Assembly: GCA_026874595.1 (NCBI GenBank)
Contig: CM049321.1
Span: forward strand, 8,122,979-8,186,978
Reading direction: 5' to 3'
DNA from: Sipunculus nudus
Taxonomy: Eukaryota; Annelida; Sipuncula; Golfingiida; Sipunculidae
DNA: 64,000 bases
Of this stretch, positions 37,857-51,679 are shown piece after piece. Numbering within the stretch: the first letter of the stretch is position 1; each line of letters starts with the position of its first letter. Below the pieces are notes generated by a model, which saw only the letters and a program-made list of their open reading frames with translations, was not told the origin of the DNA and did not search any database. Both the position numbers and the translations under genes were made by a program.

Positions 37857-39375
37857 ATCACGTTTTTTAAAAATTTATCACAATCGTATTTGTCGACAAT
37901 TTACCATACATAATGTTAAAATCAGACAGAAATTAATCAGGCAAAAATGTTATTGCCTTGTTAGGGATCTTACAGAACTCTTCATGTATTGAAATTTCCT
38001 ATCTTTTTTCTTTTTAGTTGCCTATACCAACATATTTATGACAGCCTTTTACTCAAAGAAATTGCCGGACAAAAATTTCCATTGGAAAATACCTTGCACA
38101 TTTTTTTCAATTCTGGCATTCCTTTTCAATTAAGAAAGATCCCGTCATGCAACCATGGCAAAATCAGCACAATTTATTTTTCAATTTTCTGCCTATGATG
38201 TCAGAGTGAAACACTGTTTCATTACCTTGGCTATACAACAGCCCAGACTATAAATTTTCTTCCAACAGTGGCACTGTAATCAGTCAAACATGACATTTAG
38301 ACATGAGCAATTGTTTCAAGTACTAATAAAGGTAGATTTCATTTACATCCAATCAAAAATTTCTCACTTAACAGTCCAGAGAAGTATACTTCATTTCCAT
38401 CATTAAAATCATCAATTATCCTGCAAAATATTGATGAAACACAGGTTTAAAAAAGGTTTTTACAACGTTTCATTATTATAAAGAGTGATGACTTCCTAAC
38501 ATTTGTCATAATTTCAGTGAAAGAAATTAAAAAGTATCAACCGGGAAGTAATGTCAGAACAGCAAGTTGCTTGTTACATGGAATCAAATACTCGGTAGTT
38601 TTTAGGCTGAAAACATATCTCTGGCTTTACCTGCCAGGCCGACTGTTGTTTCTTCGCTAGAGTTTCAGAATCATGACGATGACCCAGAAACCAGCCTGAT
38701 GTTTAAGCATTATACATGATCTGCCCATTAAGTGCTGTGGTTTCTTAACTGTTAATGTTATATGCCTTTCAACAGATTGCAGCACTAGTGGCAGTCCCTT
38801 TGCCAATAGACAGATACACACTCAAGAAAAAAAAGGGGTTGATCAAAACTGGAAACTAAAGAAACTTTAAATTGAATAAACACATCCTGGCCTCAAAACT
38901 CTTGTGTCACAGAAGTCATGCATGATTTGAATTTTATTTTTTGTACACAGATAGCAAAGCTATCAGCAGATTATTAGGCTGTAACTGCACAAGCAATAAG
39001 TGCTGGGCGACTAATCTGTAATAGTTTAGTCAACTGTGGTCTGCTTGAGAGGTGGTCTTCAGTAATTTCACTTTAGTTTACAGTAAACTTGTATTTTGTG
39101 TGTACAGGCAAATCCATTTCTGTTCGGTGTTAGGCCAGTTTTGAAACCATTGGAAACTAGATGTGGTTGGACAATGGTCCTCAGAGGGCCCCTCATTTCA
39201 GCTAGTGCTGGACTAGTTTACATATGGGTGAAAAATTAAGTTAAATTTGAAAAATATGACAAACAGAAACAGGTATTTATCAATATGCATGAAGGAAAAA
39301 ATCCTACTGGATGAAATGATATTAAAGAAGATATGTCTTAAAAAAGTGTGCAATAGAAAATCACTGAATGTAGTC

Positions 39376-39880
39376 TATTAGCCATATTTGATTTTGAGCA
39401 AGTCTGTAATTCAATAGGTCTGGAGCCCTCATAGGCACCAATGATCCCTGTGAAATTTGGAAAGCTGCAGTAGGGTTGTTGCTGAGTTATCGCGTGCGAA
39501 AGAAAACCAATGATCGGGCTGTGGTGGCCATATTGGAATTCCAACAGGTCTGTAATTTAATAGGTCTGGAGCTCTCATATATACCAACCAATCTGGTAAA
39601 TATGGGAAAGCTGAAATATGTTGTTGTTGAGTTATCACGCACAAAAAAGAAAATCAATGATTGGGCTGTGGCGGCCATATTGGAATTCCGACAGGTCTGT
39701 AATTCGGTAGGTCTGGAGCCCTTATAGGTACCAATCATCCCTGTGAATTTGGGAAAGCTGCAGTATGTTGCTGTTGAGTTATTGCGAGCGAAAGAAAGTG
39801 TCACTGACGGAAGGGCGGATGGACAGAAGGACGTACTGACACGGTGATCACTATAGGGAACCCCTTGTCAAGCGGGGCCC
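39376..39880. repeat. Three-unit tandem repeat of about 146 bp
   Basis: The motif AGGTCTGGAGC recurs near 39416, 39562 and 39709 (spacing 146-147 bp). Each unit continues with ACCAA(T/C)CAT(C)CCTGTGAA, GGGAAAGCTG, TGTTGAGTTAT and GGCGGCCATATTGGAATTCC. The array ends in GACGGAAGGGCGGATGGACAG and a GTCAAGCGGGGCCCTAA tail. Open frames in both strands through it are repeat artefacts. A decayed relative with the same GACAGACAGACGG tail lies at 44935-45225. Confidence 0.7.
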
Positions 39881-41089
39881 TAACAATCCTTCCCAAAAAA
39901 TATAACATTTAGCAGTACAGTAAACCATTAACATTGCTGACAACAAACTCACATGGAGCCAGGTCACAGGAAAAGGCAAAATAAATTTTGTATTACTTTC
40001 TTGACATATATAATATGTGCACGTCAATTACATGCACAAAAATGATGAAACATTATAAAAAATGACAATATCAAATATGAGTTAAGTATTCAGGCATTAC
40101 TATATTATCTCTCAAGTTACAAAAGAAGAGGTTAAACAGAAATTGAAAAAGCATAAAAATTTCATTAATGGTAATGCCATATTTTTTTGGTTGGGGGGGA
40201 CATGTGCCATTGGTCTGATAGACTGATACTGAACTCAATCAGTGCTCAGGTGGTATTTTACCAAAATGATAAAAAAAAGCCATAGACGGAATCTCTGTCA
40301 GCTTAGTTTGCCCCATGACCATGTCCATGTCAAATGCTGGTTACATTGCCAAAGCAATTCGTCATCCAGAGCCATGGAGCAGAGGTCATCCACGTCAACA
40401 AGCGGAGGTTGTCAAGTGCTACTCAAATGTGCAATCACTCCAGATATTGGGCAATCAGATAGGTTTATGCTACTGCCCAATCAGGCCAGATTCTGCCTCA
40501 TATTAGCTTCAAAATTAGATGACTTCTCTGTGAACTGGTGCAAAGGTAATTCCAGTTGGCACCTATTTTTTTTTGTCAACAGTAAAACAGCCTCTACATT
40601 GCTTTCAGACTGAATCAGTATAAAAATCCACCTGGTATATATGTGAAATAAATCAAGGGATTTTTTTTACTGTACTTCTGCATTATGATCAAAAAGTCTT
40701 GTAATCTCTTTAAGTGTTCCTAAAAGTAAAATATTACAAAACATATCTATGTAAGAGCTAGTAAATTGTAAAACTGATTCAAAAGGTAATTGGCTCTTCA
40801 CTGAAATGGCTGCAACAACACAAAGTTGTTGCTAAATATTTCCTCTACTGAACTATTCTTTTTTATATTTCAATATTAAAATATTGACACTTGTTCTTTT
40901 TACACTAAATATATACTGGAACTTAAATTATATTGACACTGAAAGTACACAGCTGCGTGATAAGAAAATTCCTTGACATGAAATTAATATTTATCTTTTG
41001 ATGCACAGGTCTTGCAGAAGTTTTTATCAGCCAGTATAATTGTGCCTAATGCAAATTCAAGAGTCCATCTTTACTTTCTCCCATACCAT

Positions 41090-41340
41090 GCATGTCTAAA
41101 CTGAATGTTAATTGACCGGAGTGTAAGTGTTAAACTTTACTCAGACACCAGCCCTGCTCTGTAAGCCTTACACTGATGAACCAGGGAAGGGTCTGGTTGA
41201 CTAGCGGTGTGTAAAGACCCGCTGCCTCCATCAATCATAGCCTCCTGAGACAGATGTCATCAGCCAGACTTACCCTCTGGAGGACAGCAGGATGAGATGT
41301 CTACTGTGGCCCACACTCAGGAAGGTACCAGTAGACTCTG
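41090..41340. other. Repeat-free, GC-richer block in the intron
   Basis: GC and complexity are raised (GGGTCTGGTTGACTAGCGG, CCCGCTGCCTCCATCAATC), with no exon-like frame bounded by splice sites. Candidate non-coding conserved block, uncertain. Confidence 0.22.
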
Positions 41341-42067
41341 TTTAAGGTATCATTCTTATAAAAAAAACTATATATAAAACCAAACAGAAGATGTTTTAAA
41401 TTCATATGAGACCCCATAAAGTATACATTATTTTAAATAATGTTTGATGACTGAATGTTAAAAACAATAGTTAATTAACTACTCATGTACCTTCAACATT
41501 TCCATGAAATCTGCCATATACATGGGTACACACAGACATGAAGACTGGATAAATCAAGTCTATCATCATATCCAAATGACAAATCAGATTTATCACAGTA
41601 TCCATACGCCTTATAGACCATGTCCCCATTTTTATGCAACTACAGCAGACAGGTGTTGATGGGCACTAATAATACAACACATGTTCACAGTCACTCAAAG
41701 AGGTCAAGGTTTGGGTCAGGTTGTCCACACTGCTAATTTACTGACAGAAAGAGACTGTATAAGGGTGAATTTTAGACAGCCTGTATATGAAAACTTTTTC
41801 ATGACACACTGAGAATTACTCAAAACTCATTACTTTTTAAGTACTGAATTTTAAAATTCAAAAATGCATGACTTCTTCAGGGAATGGGAACCCTGTTACA
41901 GGTCGTCCATATTTATACAAAAGTGAAAAGTACAAAAGGAAAAAAGAAAAAGTAGGAAAATAGAAGAAAAAAGTATGACAAAAGGTAGGTTTTAACAAAA
42001 CCTGAAACACATTTTTTGAACTCATAATTGATTGAAAATATTTAAACATGAAAATGATTACAAATTA

Positions 42068-42357
42068 GGGAAAAAAAAGTATGGTTCCCAGGTTACGCCC
42101 ACATTAATTTTAACTCCCTGCATCAAAATCATTTATTTTGATTTTCATCTTTCAAGAAGATAAAATAATACAATTTTGATAAGATTTCTTTTGTTATGTA
42201 GTCCTTTTACCTGTTTAGCAAAAAATTCTGTTATTATTGTGCTTTTCCCTGATTATGTGACATTTTTACTGAAATATACAAAAAGATGTAAAAAAAAATT
42301 GCCTGTCCACACTGATTTAAGGAAAAAAAAGTGCCTGAGAACCATACTTTTTTGGCC
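42068..42357. mobile_element. PIF/Harbinger-like MITE, reverse-oriented copy
   Basis: The left end is GGGAAAAAAAAGTATGGTTC and the right end in reverse complement is GGCCAAAAAAGTATGGTTC then TCAGGCAC. It is bounded by TTA on both sides (42065-42067, 42358-42360). Its body is the reverse complement of parts of the 10623-10959 copy. A decayed piece with 'TTTCACCTGTTTAGCAAAAC' at 48960-49090 may be a third member. Confidence 0.65.
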
Positions 42358-44934
42358 TTATCCTTATTTTTTCCAAAATTCCACCCATTTCTGTTCATGC
42401 AGCATGAAATACATGCCAATAAAATGACTGCATGTAGAGAATATTACGTGGCCCATAGAGGCCCAACTGAAGCTTTGTTGCACTTTTTATAGTTGAGGTA
42501 AAAAGTGGGTGAAACTGGCCATAATAATTCACTTAAATAAGCAAACTTTCTCTGCAATTTACAGTATTTTGAATGTACAATTAACAGGAAAATTTGGGAC
42601 TACTGGACAGACTGTATAAATCCAACCAAAAACTGTATGCTGTTCATTCATCTCTATTAAATTTTGTTGTTTCTTAACCTGTCTCAATCCATGTGCACAG
42701 CTTCACAAACTAACTTACAAGGTTAAGGATGTGTCTTTATTTAAAAGTTTGTCACAGCCACATCTTCATTTTACAGTGACAGTTAATAACGCGAAAGGTC
42801 GTGACGCTAGATGCCACACATACAGAACACCTACTCAAGTACCCCTCCTGTGTACGTTTGATTTTTAAATCGCAGAAGTGACAGTTTGACATTTACCTAT
42901 GTCAGGTAGTATTGTTATGTCAGACAGGTGACATTTTATCTGACATGCTGAGGAACTTTTCTCAGTTAACAACCTGTAGTTTCCGACTTGACTGTCAAAG
43001 GGATATCCTCTAAACTGAACGAGCAAAATAACTTCACATGCAGTGAGCCAAATAACGCAAAATGGTTTACTGAATACCACCCCTGCTGTCAACAGGGTCC
43101 CATGACGTGAATACATGGCATCTTAGCTTTCTTGCCTCAGACATTGTGAAGGCAAATTTATACACAGAAAGATTTGTGTACCTTTTCATAAAATTGTGTA
43201 ATATGTACACCAGGAAACCCTTAACTTCATGGATGGAGATGGTAAAGTTTCAAAAGGTGGTCCATACTCACAAAATGCCAAGTTTTCTGACAAAAAGCTA
43301 ATGCTGTTGCCTCTGTTGACTGACAATGTACCTGTTCTATACATCAACAGAAAGCTATAAATATGGCCTTTCTCTGGTAGCTGAGGAAAAATCCAGAGCC
43401 AACAGCAGACCCAAATTTACATACTGATGTATTTCTGAATGTCCCCTGTGACATGCTGATCAGTTAAAAAACTAAATAAAGCTTAATCAGCACAAAAATC
43501 CTGCAGTAACCACATACTACCATTATATTTGTTTAACCTACATGTATTGACTAAATTTTAAGCTATTTGCAAAACTCAAAATTATAAAAAAAAGGTATAA
43601 CCCAGAAAGCTCTACTAGGTATTGTTGTCTCCTTTCATTTAAAAAATGAAATGAATTTTTCGATGTCTTAATTGCTAGTGGGATCAAAAGTCATAATACT
43701 GTTTACAATTTTTCATTACACAATGCTCACAAGTTGTTCTTTCAGGAAAAGTTAACATTTAACACTGTTGCTCATTGTTGGTATCACACCATGTATCTCA
43801 ATTTTGGTGAATGCTTTGAAATGTAATATATTTTTTATTTATCAGGGCTGCCATCATTATAATTATTGGGGCCCAAGGACCCAGTGGTCACCTGCATGTA
43901 AACATTAATATTGAGAAAAAAAATCACTTTCATGTACTGTTAACACAACTGAAATCAATTTTGACCCATTAACACATTATTTATTAGATCAATCTATATC
44001 ACCATTCCCTTTTTTATGAATTTAATCAGAATGTGATATAAGAAGGTCAAGGATGCCCACACAAAGGTTATGAATAATTTTTTAATGGGCCTGGTACTCT
44101 AACTATTTCTTATTTTAAGGTTTCATCGGACATAAGACTTGCATGACAAAGGATAAAACTTGAAAAAAAAGGGATCAGTGTTTTTTTTGGTACTATTTTG
44201 ATTCTGAAAGATAAAAGAAATCTGGGTCATATTATTTTATGTGAATCCTAGGCTTATGTACATTTGTGTACTTAAAAAGTCAAAATATGAATGATTCCAT
44301 GTTATTAATTATTCATTCACCACTTTTGATTTAAGTTGTTTGAAAAAAATAAATGTCTCGAAAACTGTGGCTCTCTAACCTGTCAAAATTTCAACATTTT
44401 AGAGCTTAATGTCAAAGATGTTTTCTGTAAACCCTGAAAATTTCAGTGAAATATCTTAAATAGTACTTGAGATACAGTTTATTGTAAAAAAATACAAATG
44501 GGAGAAAAAGCAGGTTGAAGTTGCAGCTTTATATTACATTTAAATATGGTATTTAAATATGGTTTTTATGCCAAATTTGTTTATTAAATCGGGTTTGACC
44601 TTGAACATTACTTTTTTCAATAGTCACCTTGGGTAGAGGCCGGTTGTCCATATCAATTTTTTCAGAACATGTTCATATTAAACCATGTCACACTTTCTGG
44701 ACCACCTTGTGGAATGCCACCAGATATGCTGTATTCACCTAGATGTATACTAATTCTTCGTTTTTTGTTTTAATTTATTAATTGAGCTCAGTTTCAACAC
44801 ATATACCAGACTAGGAAAACCAAGGTACTACAGATTTCTAATTTAACCGAAAACGGCCAAAATATTCATAGATCTGAGAGATGCCTGGTGATTAATCATT
44901 ATAACTTGGCCTTATTATGTCTTCCTCTTGGAAT

Positions 44935-45225
44935 TCATGTGGGTCTGGAATTCAAAAGGACTGGAGCCTTCAAAAGGTACCATTCCTGTGAAAATGCGAT
45001 ATATCAAATACATTATCTTTGATATATTGTGCCATATTAGAATTCAGACATTTTTTGTAATTCAGCAGCTCTGTAGCCCTCATAGACACCAATCATCCCT
45101 ATAAATTTGAGAAAGATCCTTAGGAGATAATTAATGCAAGAAAAAAGCATCACTGACAGACAGACGGAAGGATGCACAAGGCCATCACTACTGGGCACCA
45201 TTTTCAAGCAGGACCCCAATAAAAA
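44935..45225. repeat. Decayed relative of the 39376-39880 repeat
   Basis: It shares TAATTCAGCAGCTCTGTAGCC, ACACCAATCATCCCTATAAATT and the tail TGACAGACAGACGGAAGG and AAGCAGGACCCCAATA with the 39-kb array, in the same orientation. The unit is about 145 bp and diverged. Confidence 0.5.
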
Positions 45226-46693
45226 AACCCACAAATCTGAATATTTCATGTGAAAGATACTGCACTATTGGAAACTGAATTCAAATCCTTTTCTCTGAAT
45301 TTGCAGTTGGGGATTATTTCAGAAATCATAGCATCAAATTTGATCATGCTGGCAATTTGAATTTCTTTTTTTTTGTTTTGGAGCCTTGGATATCCTCTGA
45401 AGTTGCTGTGTTGTCAAGTTAGTTATTAGTTTAATGTTTCAGGATTAGGAATCGGCTGGTTGAATTACATCATACTCCTGACTTGGTTGAAATATATATG
45501 TGAAATGACATATGGGTTTCCAGGATAAAGGAAATCACTACCGTGGGGCTTATTGCAAAACATGTTGCTTGTATTAAGATATTACAGCTTGATTTTCAAA
45601 TATTATATTGTAACACATGGCTTCTGTTGCCTCCAAGGATTTGGCTGAAATTAAGAGGTTTTTTTTTTACAGTCAGAGGAGTTCAATGATGATGGTAATT
45701 ATAATGATGTCATCGACAAATGATGATGCACAAAGTCAATAAATCTCAAGTTTGGAAGAAAACTTGTCTCAAGGTAAAAATATAGAAAAGCTTTGTTGTT
45801 CCTGAAACATGCCTTTAACGGATGAGCCAGCAAGAGGATGGAGAGAGCATAATCAATGATGCTTGCTTGTCTCCTCAGATGGGGTCATCGCTTATAAGTT
45901 ATAAACTTTCTTACATAATGCCCTGCTTGCAAACCAACTTAAGGAATGACTTTTTATGGTCCAAAGACCTTTATAATTCTAGCATAAACATCAATTATTT
46001 CCATTTAGCTATGGTTTTAATTAACATTTAATCCAAAAATTACAGCAGATTTTAAATTCAATTAAAACAAGATGATTTAATTTCTTAATTGCAATGGGTT
46101 CAAATATAGTGAACAGTTCAGACATTTTGGAAAAACAATTCCCTAGCTGATATTTCATGATGAATTTCAAGATAAAATTCCAGGATATCTATCCCAATTC
46201 TATAAAGCCCCTATGGCCTATCATCTAGGGGATACACTGTACTAACATGAAAGAAATAATGCTGACCTTGCTCTCTTTCAGATCAATCAAATGTCTGAAT
46301 TGAGACATTTTATCAAAAACTCCCCAACTTTTCCTTGACTATGAACAGGCAACTGATTTTCCAGGGTTTTTCAAGATTTCTATGGTGGCACGGAATACTT
46401 TTTCATCTACCATAAAAACTTGCATTTAAGCCGATCTTGCATATAAGACGAGTGTTTTAGGTTTCAGTTTGCATATACAAAACTATGAAAAAATGCCAAA
46501 TTCACCATCAGTCCTTAAATGTGAAACTTTATAAAGTGGAGAAATGTGTGATAATATTAAGACCTGAAAAAAAGCAGGGCAAGTAATTCAAAATTTTATA
46601 TTCAGACTTGACAATGGGGAAGGTTGGTGGAAAACTAACCTAACCCAGTGTTTACAGTCTCTTATATAGCTGCCTTTTAGTATTTCTATAAAA

Positions 46694-47146
46694 GTTAAAG
46701 GGCCTAATTACCTATCTGACCTTTATAAAGGTAATCCCTTTGAGCTTTTATAAAAAGTCCAGAAAACATGGCTATCACCACACAGAGGCTGCTTGTTTTG
46801 TTTATATCAACATTTTTATAATATGTCGGGGCCTGCCAAAATAATCAAAACAAATTCAACAAGGCGTCTGGCAGCAAGTCAGATAAGCCAGAGCTCTGCA
46901 AATGGCGTTTTGCAACAAGTGACCTTTCTACCTCTCTATATAAGCAACCTACCACCTCAGATTACATGTTTTTCCCGTTTTTCCCTTGTTTACAAATATG
47001 TTGTTGATAAACAAGTTCTACATGCTTCACAAAGGTGTCAAAAGAATTTTTCTCAACCAAAATTACCCTTCAATCATATATACACAGAGGAAGCCAGAAA
47101 TCACATAAATTTATTTTCAAAAGGTAGGTGAATGGGCATCTTTAAA
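46694..47146 (+). mobile_element. TTAA-type MITE, family A copy 4
   Basis: It begins GTTAAAGGGCCTAATTACC and ends AAAAGGTAGGTGAATGGGCA then TCTTTAA. The 112-codon open frame inside it arises from the repeat body and is not a gene. Confidence 0.7.
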
Positions 47147-49518
47147 TATTAATTTTTGTGGAAAATGTTTGTGTGGGTAAAAAACAATAGTAAATCATAA
47201 TATATTGTGAAAATTATTAATCTTTTAAAAAATATACTGTTGATAGAATAGGATATCAATTTTTATTGAGGACAAAATTTGTTTCAAGCAAATTTTATTA
47301 GACCTGCATATACAACTGCTGGAAAATTTAGATGATCTAGGTAGTTCTGCACTGAAATATCATAAATCAACACACTTATGGAGATAAAAAAATCTGGTTA
47401 TCATATACTGGACAATGAACTACAAGTTCTAAACTGTAATCCTTTATCCACTGGCATTCACAGTGGCCCGAATACAGACCCTCTTCTAAATGTCATATTC
47501 ATACATCACTGCCGCACCTGTCAAAGACATTATACAGAACAATTTGGCAAAATGATTTTGACTACCTTGTTGTCACTAAGCTGGCTCTATGTCTACATCT
47601 GTTATGAAGAACTCTTGTTTCTTCAAAGAAATTTTGTGTTTGGATTAACCCTTACCATGTGAAATAATAGATACCTGTAAGAACATCAGTACATGAAAGG
47701 ATCATTATCACATAAATGTCTTCATTTTGAGAGCAAAACCATCTACTATTAGAATTAAATTCCTCATTTGATAAGTCATGTCTCAGCCTTCACAGAGTCC
47801 TCAACACAGATTTATGAAACTTGATGGTCATCCAGGCTTATGAATGTTATATTTATCTATTTACAGCAATGCGCTTAGCGCCTGCCAAAGTAACAACAGG
47901 GAGTCATTTGGCATGGAGTTTTTTACTGCCCAACAGTCACTTTTTCTCTGTGAACACCTGAACCTACTGTAATCATTGGTAAAGATTTCCAATGTCCCAA
48001 AAGCCAATATTAAACAACAAAAGACACTCTTGTAGACTGAAACAATGGCTTTCAGTGTGATACAAAATATGGAAAGACAAGAACAATTTTGACAAATAAA
48101 GAAATAAGACCTGTGGCCCCAACTTTCAGAGACAGATTGACAAAGGTTTCTAAAGTAATGTCTAAGTAAAAGTTGAACTTGAATGTTAATAGCATCTAGC
48201 ACAAGTTTTTTTCAACTTCTACTTCTTAAAAGTATTCATTCAAAATTAACTCTCTGACAATGACATGCAGGCATCACAATATCAAACCATCACCTTACGA
48301 TTAAGGGGGAAAAATATAGATAACCCAAGACATGTAGCAACCAAATTATAAGAGTTAAAGAAATGTGTTACATTTCAGTTCAATTTAGTTAATACTATGT
48401 AATTTCGTTATCGGGTTAAAATCTTTTGATTGGAAAAGTATAAGGTAAATCATGATTTTTTTCATGCATTTTAACCTTGTACCCTCACTTTTCACCAAGA
48501 CTGAGTCAGCAGGTGGAGAATCTGGGTATAGCTATATTCTGCGAAAAGCAGGCGCTGCTTCGTGCCTGCTTCTCACATTATTCTTTTCTTACTACACTAG
48601 TGACACCTGTTAATAACAACTGACACTGAGTGTGAGGGTCCAAATAATTGTAAAGGGAAGACCATATTTTGTTATATCTCAGATGATTAAACATGGTAAA
48701 CCTACCTGACCTCCTGTTGGAGATTTTGGTTTGTATTTGATTCAGCTTGACAGAACCTTTGATGCGGGACCATACACAGCAGAGGAATTCTTAGCATTGT
48801 GTGCATTTAATTTACTTACCCATAGAAAAGTCAAGTTTGCAAAAATTAAAAGGTTGGTTTCTCAGTCACTGAGAGCATCCTTTTTGAGCCCACAAATAAA
48901 AGTTTTTTTTATTTACGTGAGAAATTTATCGATATTAAGCTAGGGGTGCTCTCAAGCCACTTTCAAGAAAATAAACTAATAAAATTCCATTTAAAATTGC
49001 ATGGTGTTATGAAGTTCTTTCACCTGTTTAGCAAAACAATTATGTTTTATCATGTTGTTCTTTGGTCTGATAAAATTTTCTATAATAAAAAAGATAAAAT
49101 GAAATCCCCTATCGCACTGCATCTTTGCCGAAAAAAGTTCCTGAATACCCAAACATCTTTAAAGCCCACGACTACTAATATATGTGAACATGAAGAAAGC
49201 TGAAAATTGATCTGATCTGTTACAAGTAGATACAAATTAAGACATTAATCATGGTTGGTTCATGTAATGGTTCATTACATCAGACATTCGATGATAAAAC
49301 CTAAAGCGGCCCCTGGAGTAAAATCAGTCATGCCTTTAACATTTATTCTGCCATCCAGGACACAAGCAAACCTCAGCAATTACTTCAAATGAACAAACAC
49401 TGACTGCATCCACTTCCCGTTTCTTACCAAGCAAACTCACTGAAACAACATTAATTACAGAATGGGACATTAACAAGTTGGTCACAATCTCTCTTTAATG
49501 AAACAACATCAAACCTAC

Positions 49519-49550
49519 CTGGTCTTCAACGCAGAGGAAAGAATACATAC
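49519..49550 (-). CDS. 32-nt micro-exon linking first and large coding exons
   Basis: On the minus strand a pyrimidine-rich tract (TTTTTCTTCTCTTTTCAG) is followed by 32 nt and then a donor CCAG|GTAGGT. Read after the phase-1 end of the first exon, its first 2 nt complete a Gly codon (G|GT). The next 30 nt read MYSFLCVEDQ without a stop, and the exon ends in phase 0, exactly what the large exon at 15521 requires. Without it, the first and large exons are phase-incompatible. The junction would read RYTIG-MYSFLCVEDQ-ALETLF, which looks like continuous amphipathic protein. Evidence is splice motifs plus phase only. A chance match cannot be excluded, and a further small exon could lie in the 34-kb intron that follows. 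Confidence 0.5.
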
Positions 49551-49759
49551 CTGAAAAGAGAAGAAAAACTATTAAACAAGACACGCCACCACCTGAAACA
49601 ACTTCAGAGTCTCGTAACGTTTTTAGTTTCTATATAATATTCTGACATCGACAGAATTAGTCTTATAATGTAGCAGGACCTTTTGAGAATTCACTGCTGG
49701 TAGACGGAGGGTTAATGCCCGGCTGAAGGAGTGATAAGTTTAATTATACCTGCAGCAGA

Positions 49760-49927
49760 CAGTGGAACCTTCCTTAAAGACCACCTCTCTTATAAGACCA
49801 CCCGTATGTTCAGACCACCCTTGAATGAACTGAGAGTATTCTTATTGGTTACAACTGACCTCTCTTATAAGACCACAGTCCCACAGGTGTCAGTCCAACA
49901 GGTGGTCTTATAATAGAGGTTTCACTT
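49760..49927. mobile_element. CAGTGGAACC-type MITE, copy 2
   Basis: It starts CAGTGGAACCTTCCTTAAAG, repeats 'TTATAAGACCACC' twice and ends GAGGTTTCACTTT. About 168 bp, in the first intron, 210 bp upstream (in gene sense) of the micro-exon acceptor. Confidence 0.65.
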
Positions 49928-51679
49928 TTTTTAACCAAAACATAACTTAACTTCTATTTAATATACTGTCCCAGGTGTTGAAATTCTCTTCTGTGGTTAT
50001 TCATTGGTTGTACAGACTAATCTTTATTGATGGCAACTGGCAAAATTAAATGCTTGGATGCCTGCTCAAAATATTATGTCTGGTGCATGTAAGCCAGAGG
50101 CAAAATACAGAGGCTAAACAATTGACAATATAGGTCACACAATGCTTCCTCAAAGATTACAGGACATGCTTCTTTCTGCTATATAAGTAAATATGATCAT
50201 TATTCTACAGACAGAGCTGAAAAAAGGCAGAGTGAAGATATGGTCATATTGTAAGATTTCTACCACATATGAAAAATAATACAGCCATCAAGATTTAAAT
50301 CAACAAAATGCCCAAAGGAATATTTTGGAATGATTGTTATCATAAAGCAGAAACAAACTATACTGCCAGCTCTTTGGTAAATGTAATAATTAAAAGTCTA
50401 AACAGTTGGGGTGTGTACTTAAATATAAATTCCCCTTTTGACTTAATCCTTCAGCATGCCATATATAACAAGTCCAACTGAAGGACTTGCTTAAATATGC
50501 CACAAGGTACAGGCATGTCCCCTAGAACAATGTATTAACCAGAAGTTTGACAGCAGGCCCCACTCACCTTAGTCACACTGGAGATATAGTGATCATACTA
50601 ACCTGTTCTCTTGGGTAAGGAAGGTTCTAATTAGCTGCCAACATCCAATACATATACCATGTACAATACTTATACTGTACTAGTAAATTTTGTACGTGAA
50701 ATATATTGTGTTGTTTGTTACAACCTGGTCATGATCATTAATCCTGAAGATCTGGTATAATATATATCTCTTTTGCCCAATTTAAGTAACTGGTCAAACA
50801 GGCAAGTTTCCTTGTATCCAAAATAGTTTTACATTCCCAAAAGACCAATATACACCCCAATACCTTTGATTCCCTAATGTCTCTTTCAGGACTTCTTTGA
50901 GCTTGCCGAAGAAAAAGAAATAATTCATGTATGTTTAGACACTGGGAATCCCAGAAGTGACCCGTTCTTATTACAAAGACAAACATAACCAAGTTTTATG
51001 ACAATTTTTATCATCAGTCCATTATGCTCAACATAAACTGTCAGGAACATTAGGAACTTGTAGGACACTTTTAAACCATATAATAAATTCTTCATGCTTT
51101 AATTTTTCCCTAGACTATTCCAGGAGTTTTTTTTTTTTTGCTTATCATCAATTTTGCCTTGACCTTATATAGTTCCAGAATGTGATACAAGACAATCCAG
51201 TGTAAACTTAATGCAGTCCAGGAGTTCCAAGCATTTGATGAACACAAATGTCCCTGATTTTTTCTGACATCCCTGAACAACTTTTACAATTCTTTGACAA
51301 TTTTTTAATGATTTTTTTTCTGTTTTCCACACTAAAAGCCAAGCTTTGAAACATGAGACTTTCCCGGTGAATTATAAAAATTCTTTGACCATCTTTTAAT
51401 GATATTTTTTTCTATTTTCCATATTAAAAGCCATTTAAGACATGAAGCCTAACATTAAAATCTGAGCAATATTTTTTCTGGGCCAAAGTCCCTTCCCTGA
51501 TTTGAAAATAATTTTTTTTTAAACTTCTTTCATTTTTTACCTGGGTGGAAAGAGGGAAACTTGTTTTCAAGGTAACCAAGATAGCTGGGAACCCTGTATG
51601 CTATACAAATGCCATCTTTTTACTGCCACTTCCAAAACAAAAAGAGCACCCCCAGGGTGTTTTATCTGCCCATTGTATT

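Larger units (their letters stand above)
15522..49518. other. Intron of about 34 kb with dense mobile-element remnants
   Basis: In the gene model this is the intron between the micro-exon and the giant exon. It contains at least a dozen MITE, SINE-like or tandem-repeat units, listed individually, and AT-rich single-copy sequence. Some blocks are richer in GC and free of obvious repeats (18830-19500, 21180-21420, 28385-28640, 36260-36480, 41090-41340), so they are candidate regulatory sequence. No second gene on either strand could be supported: all open frames are under about 125 codons, and most overlap repeats. Confidence 0.5.

Noticed and set aside
39338-39804. Several overlapping 68-105-codon frames on both strands
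   Set aside because: They come from a 146-bp tandem repeat whose reading frames happen to stay open.
40242-40613. 123-codon plus-strand frame
   Set aside because: No recognisable domain, no splice or Kozak support, AT-rich flanks, and an overlapping frame of similar quality. Left as unexplained intron sequence.
46793-47131. 112-codon plus-strand frame
   Set aside because: It lies entirely within family A MITE copy 4, and the other copies do not keep the frame.
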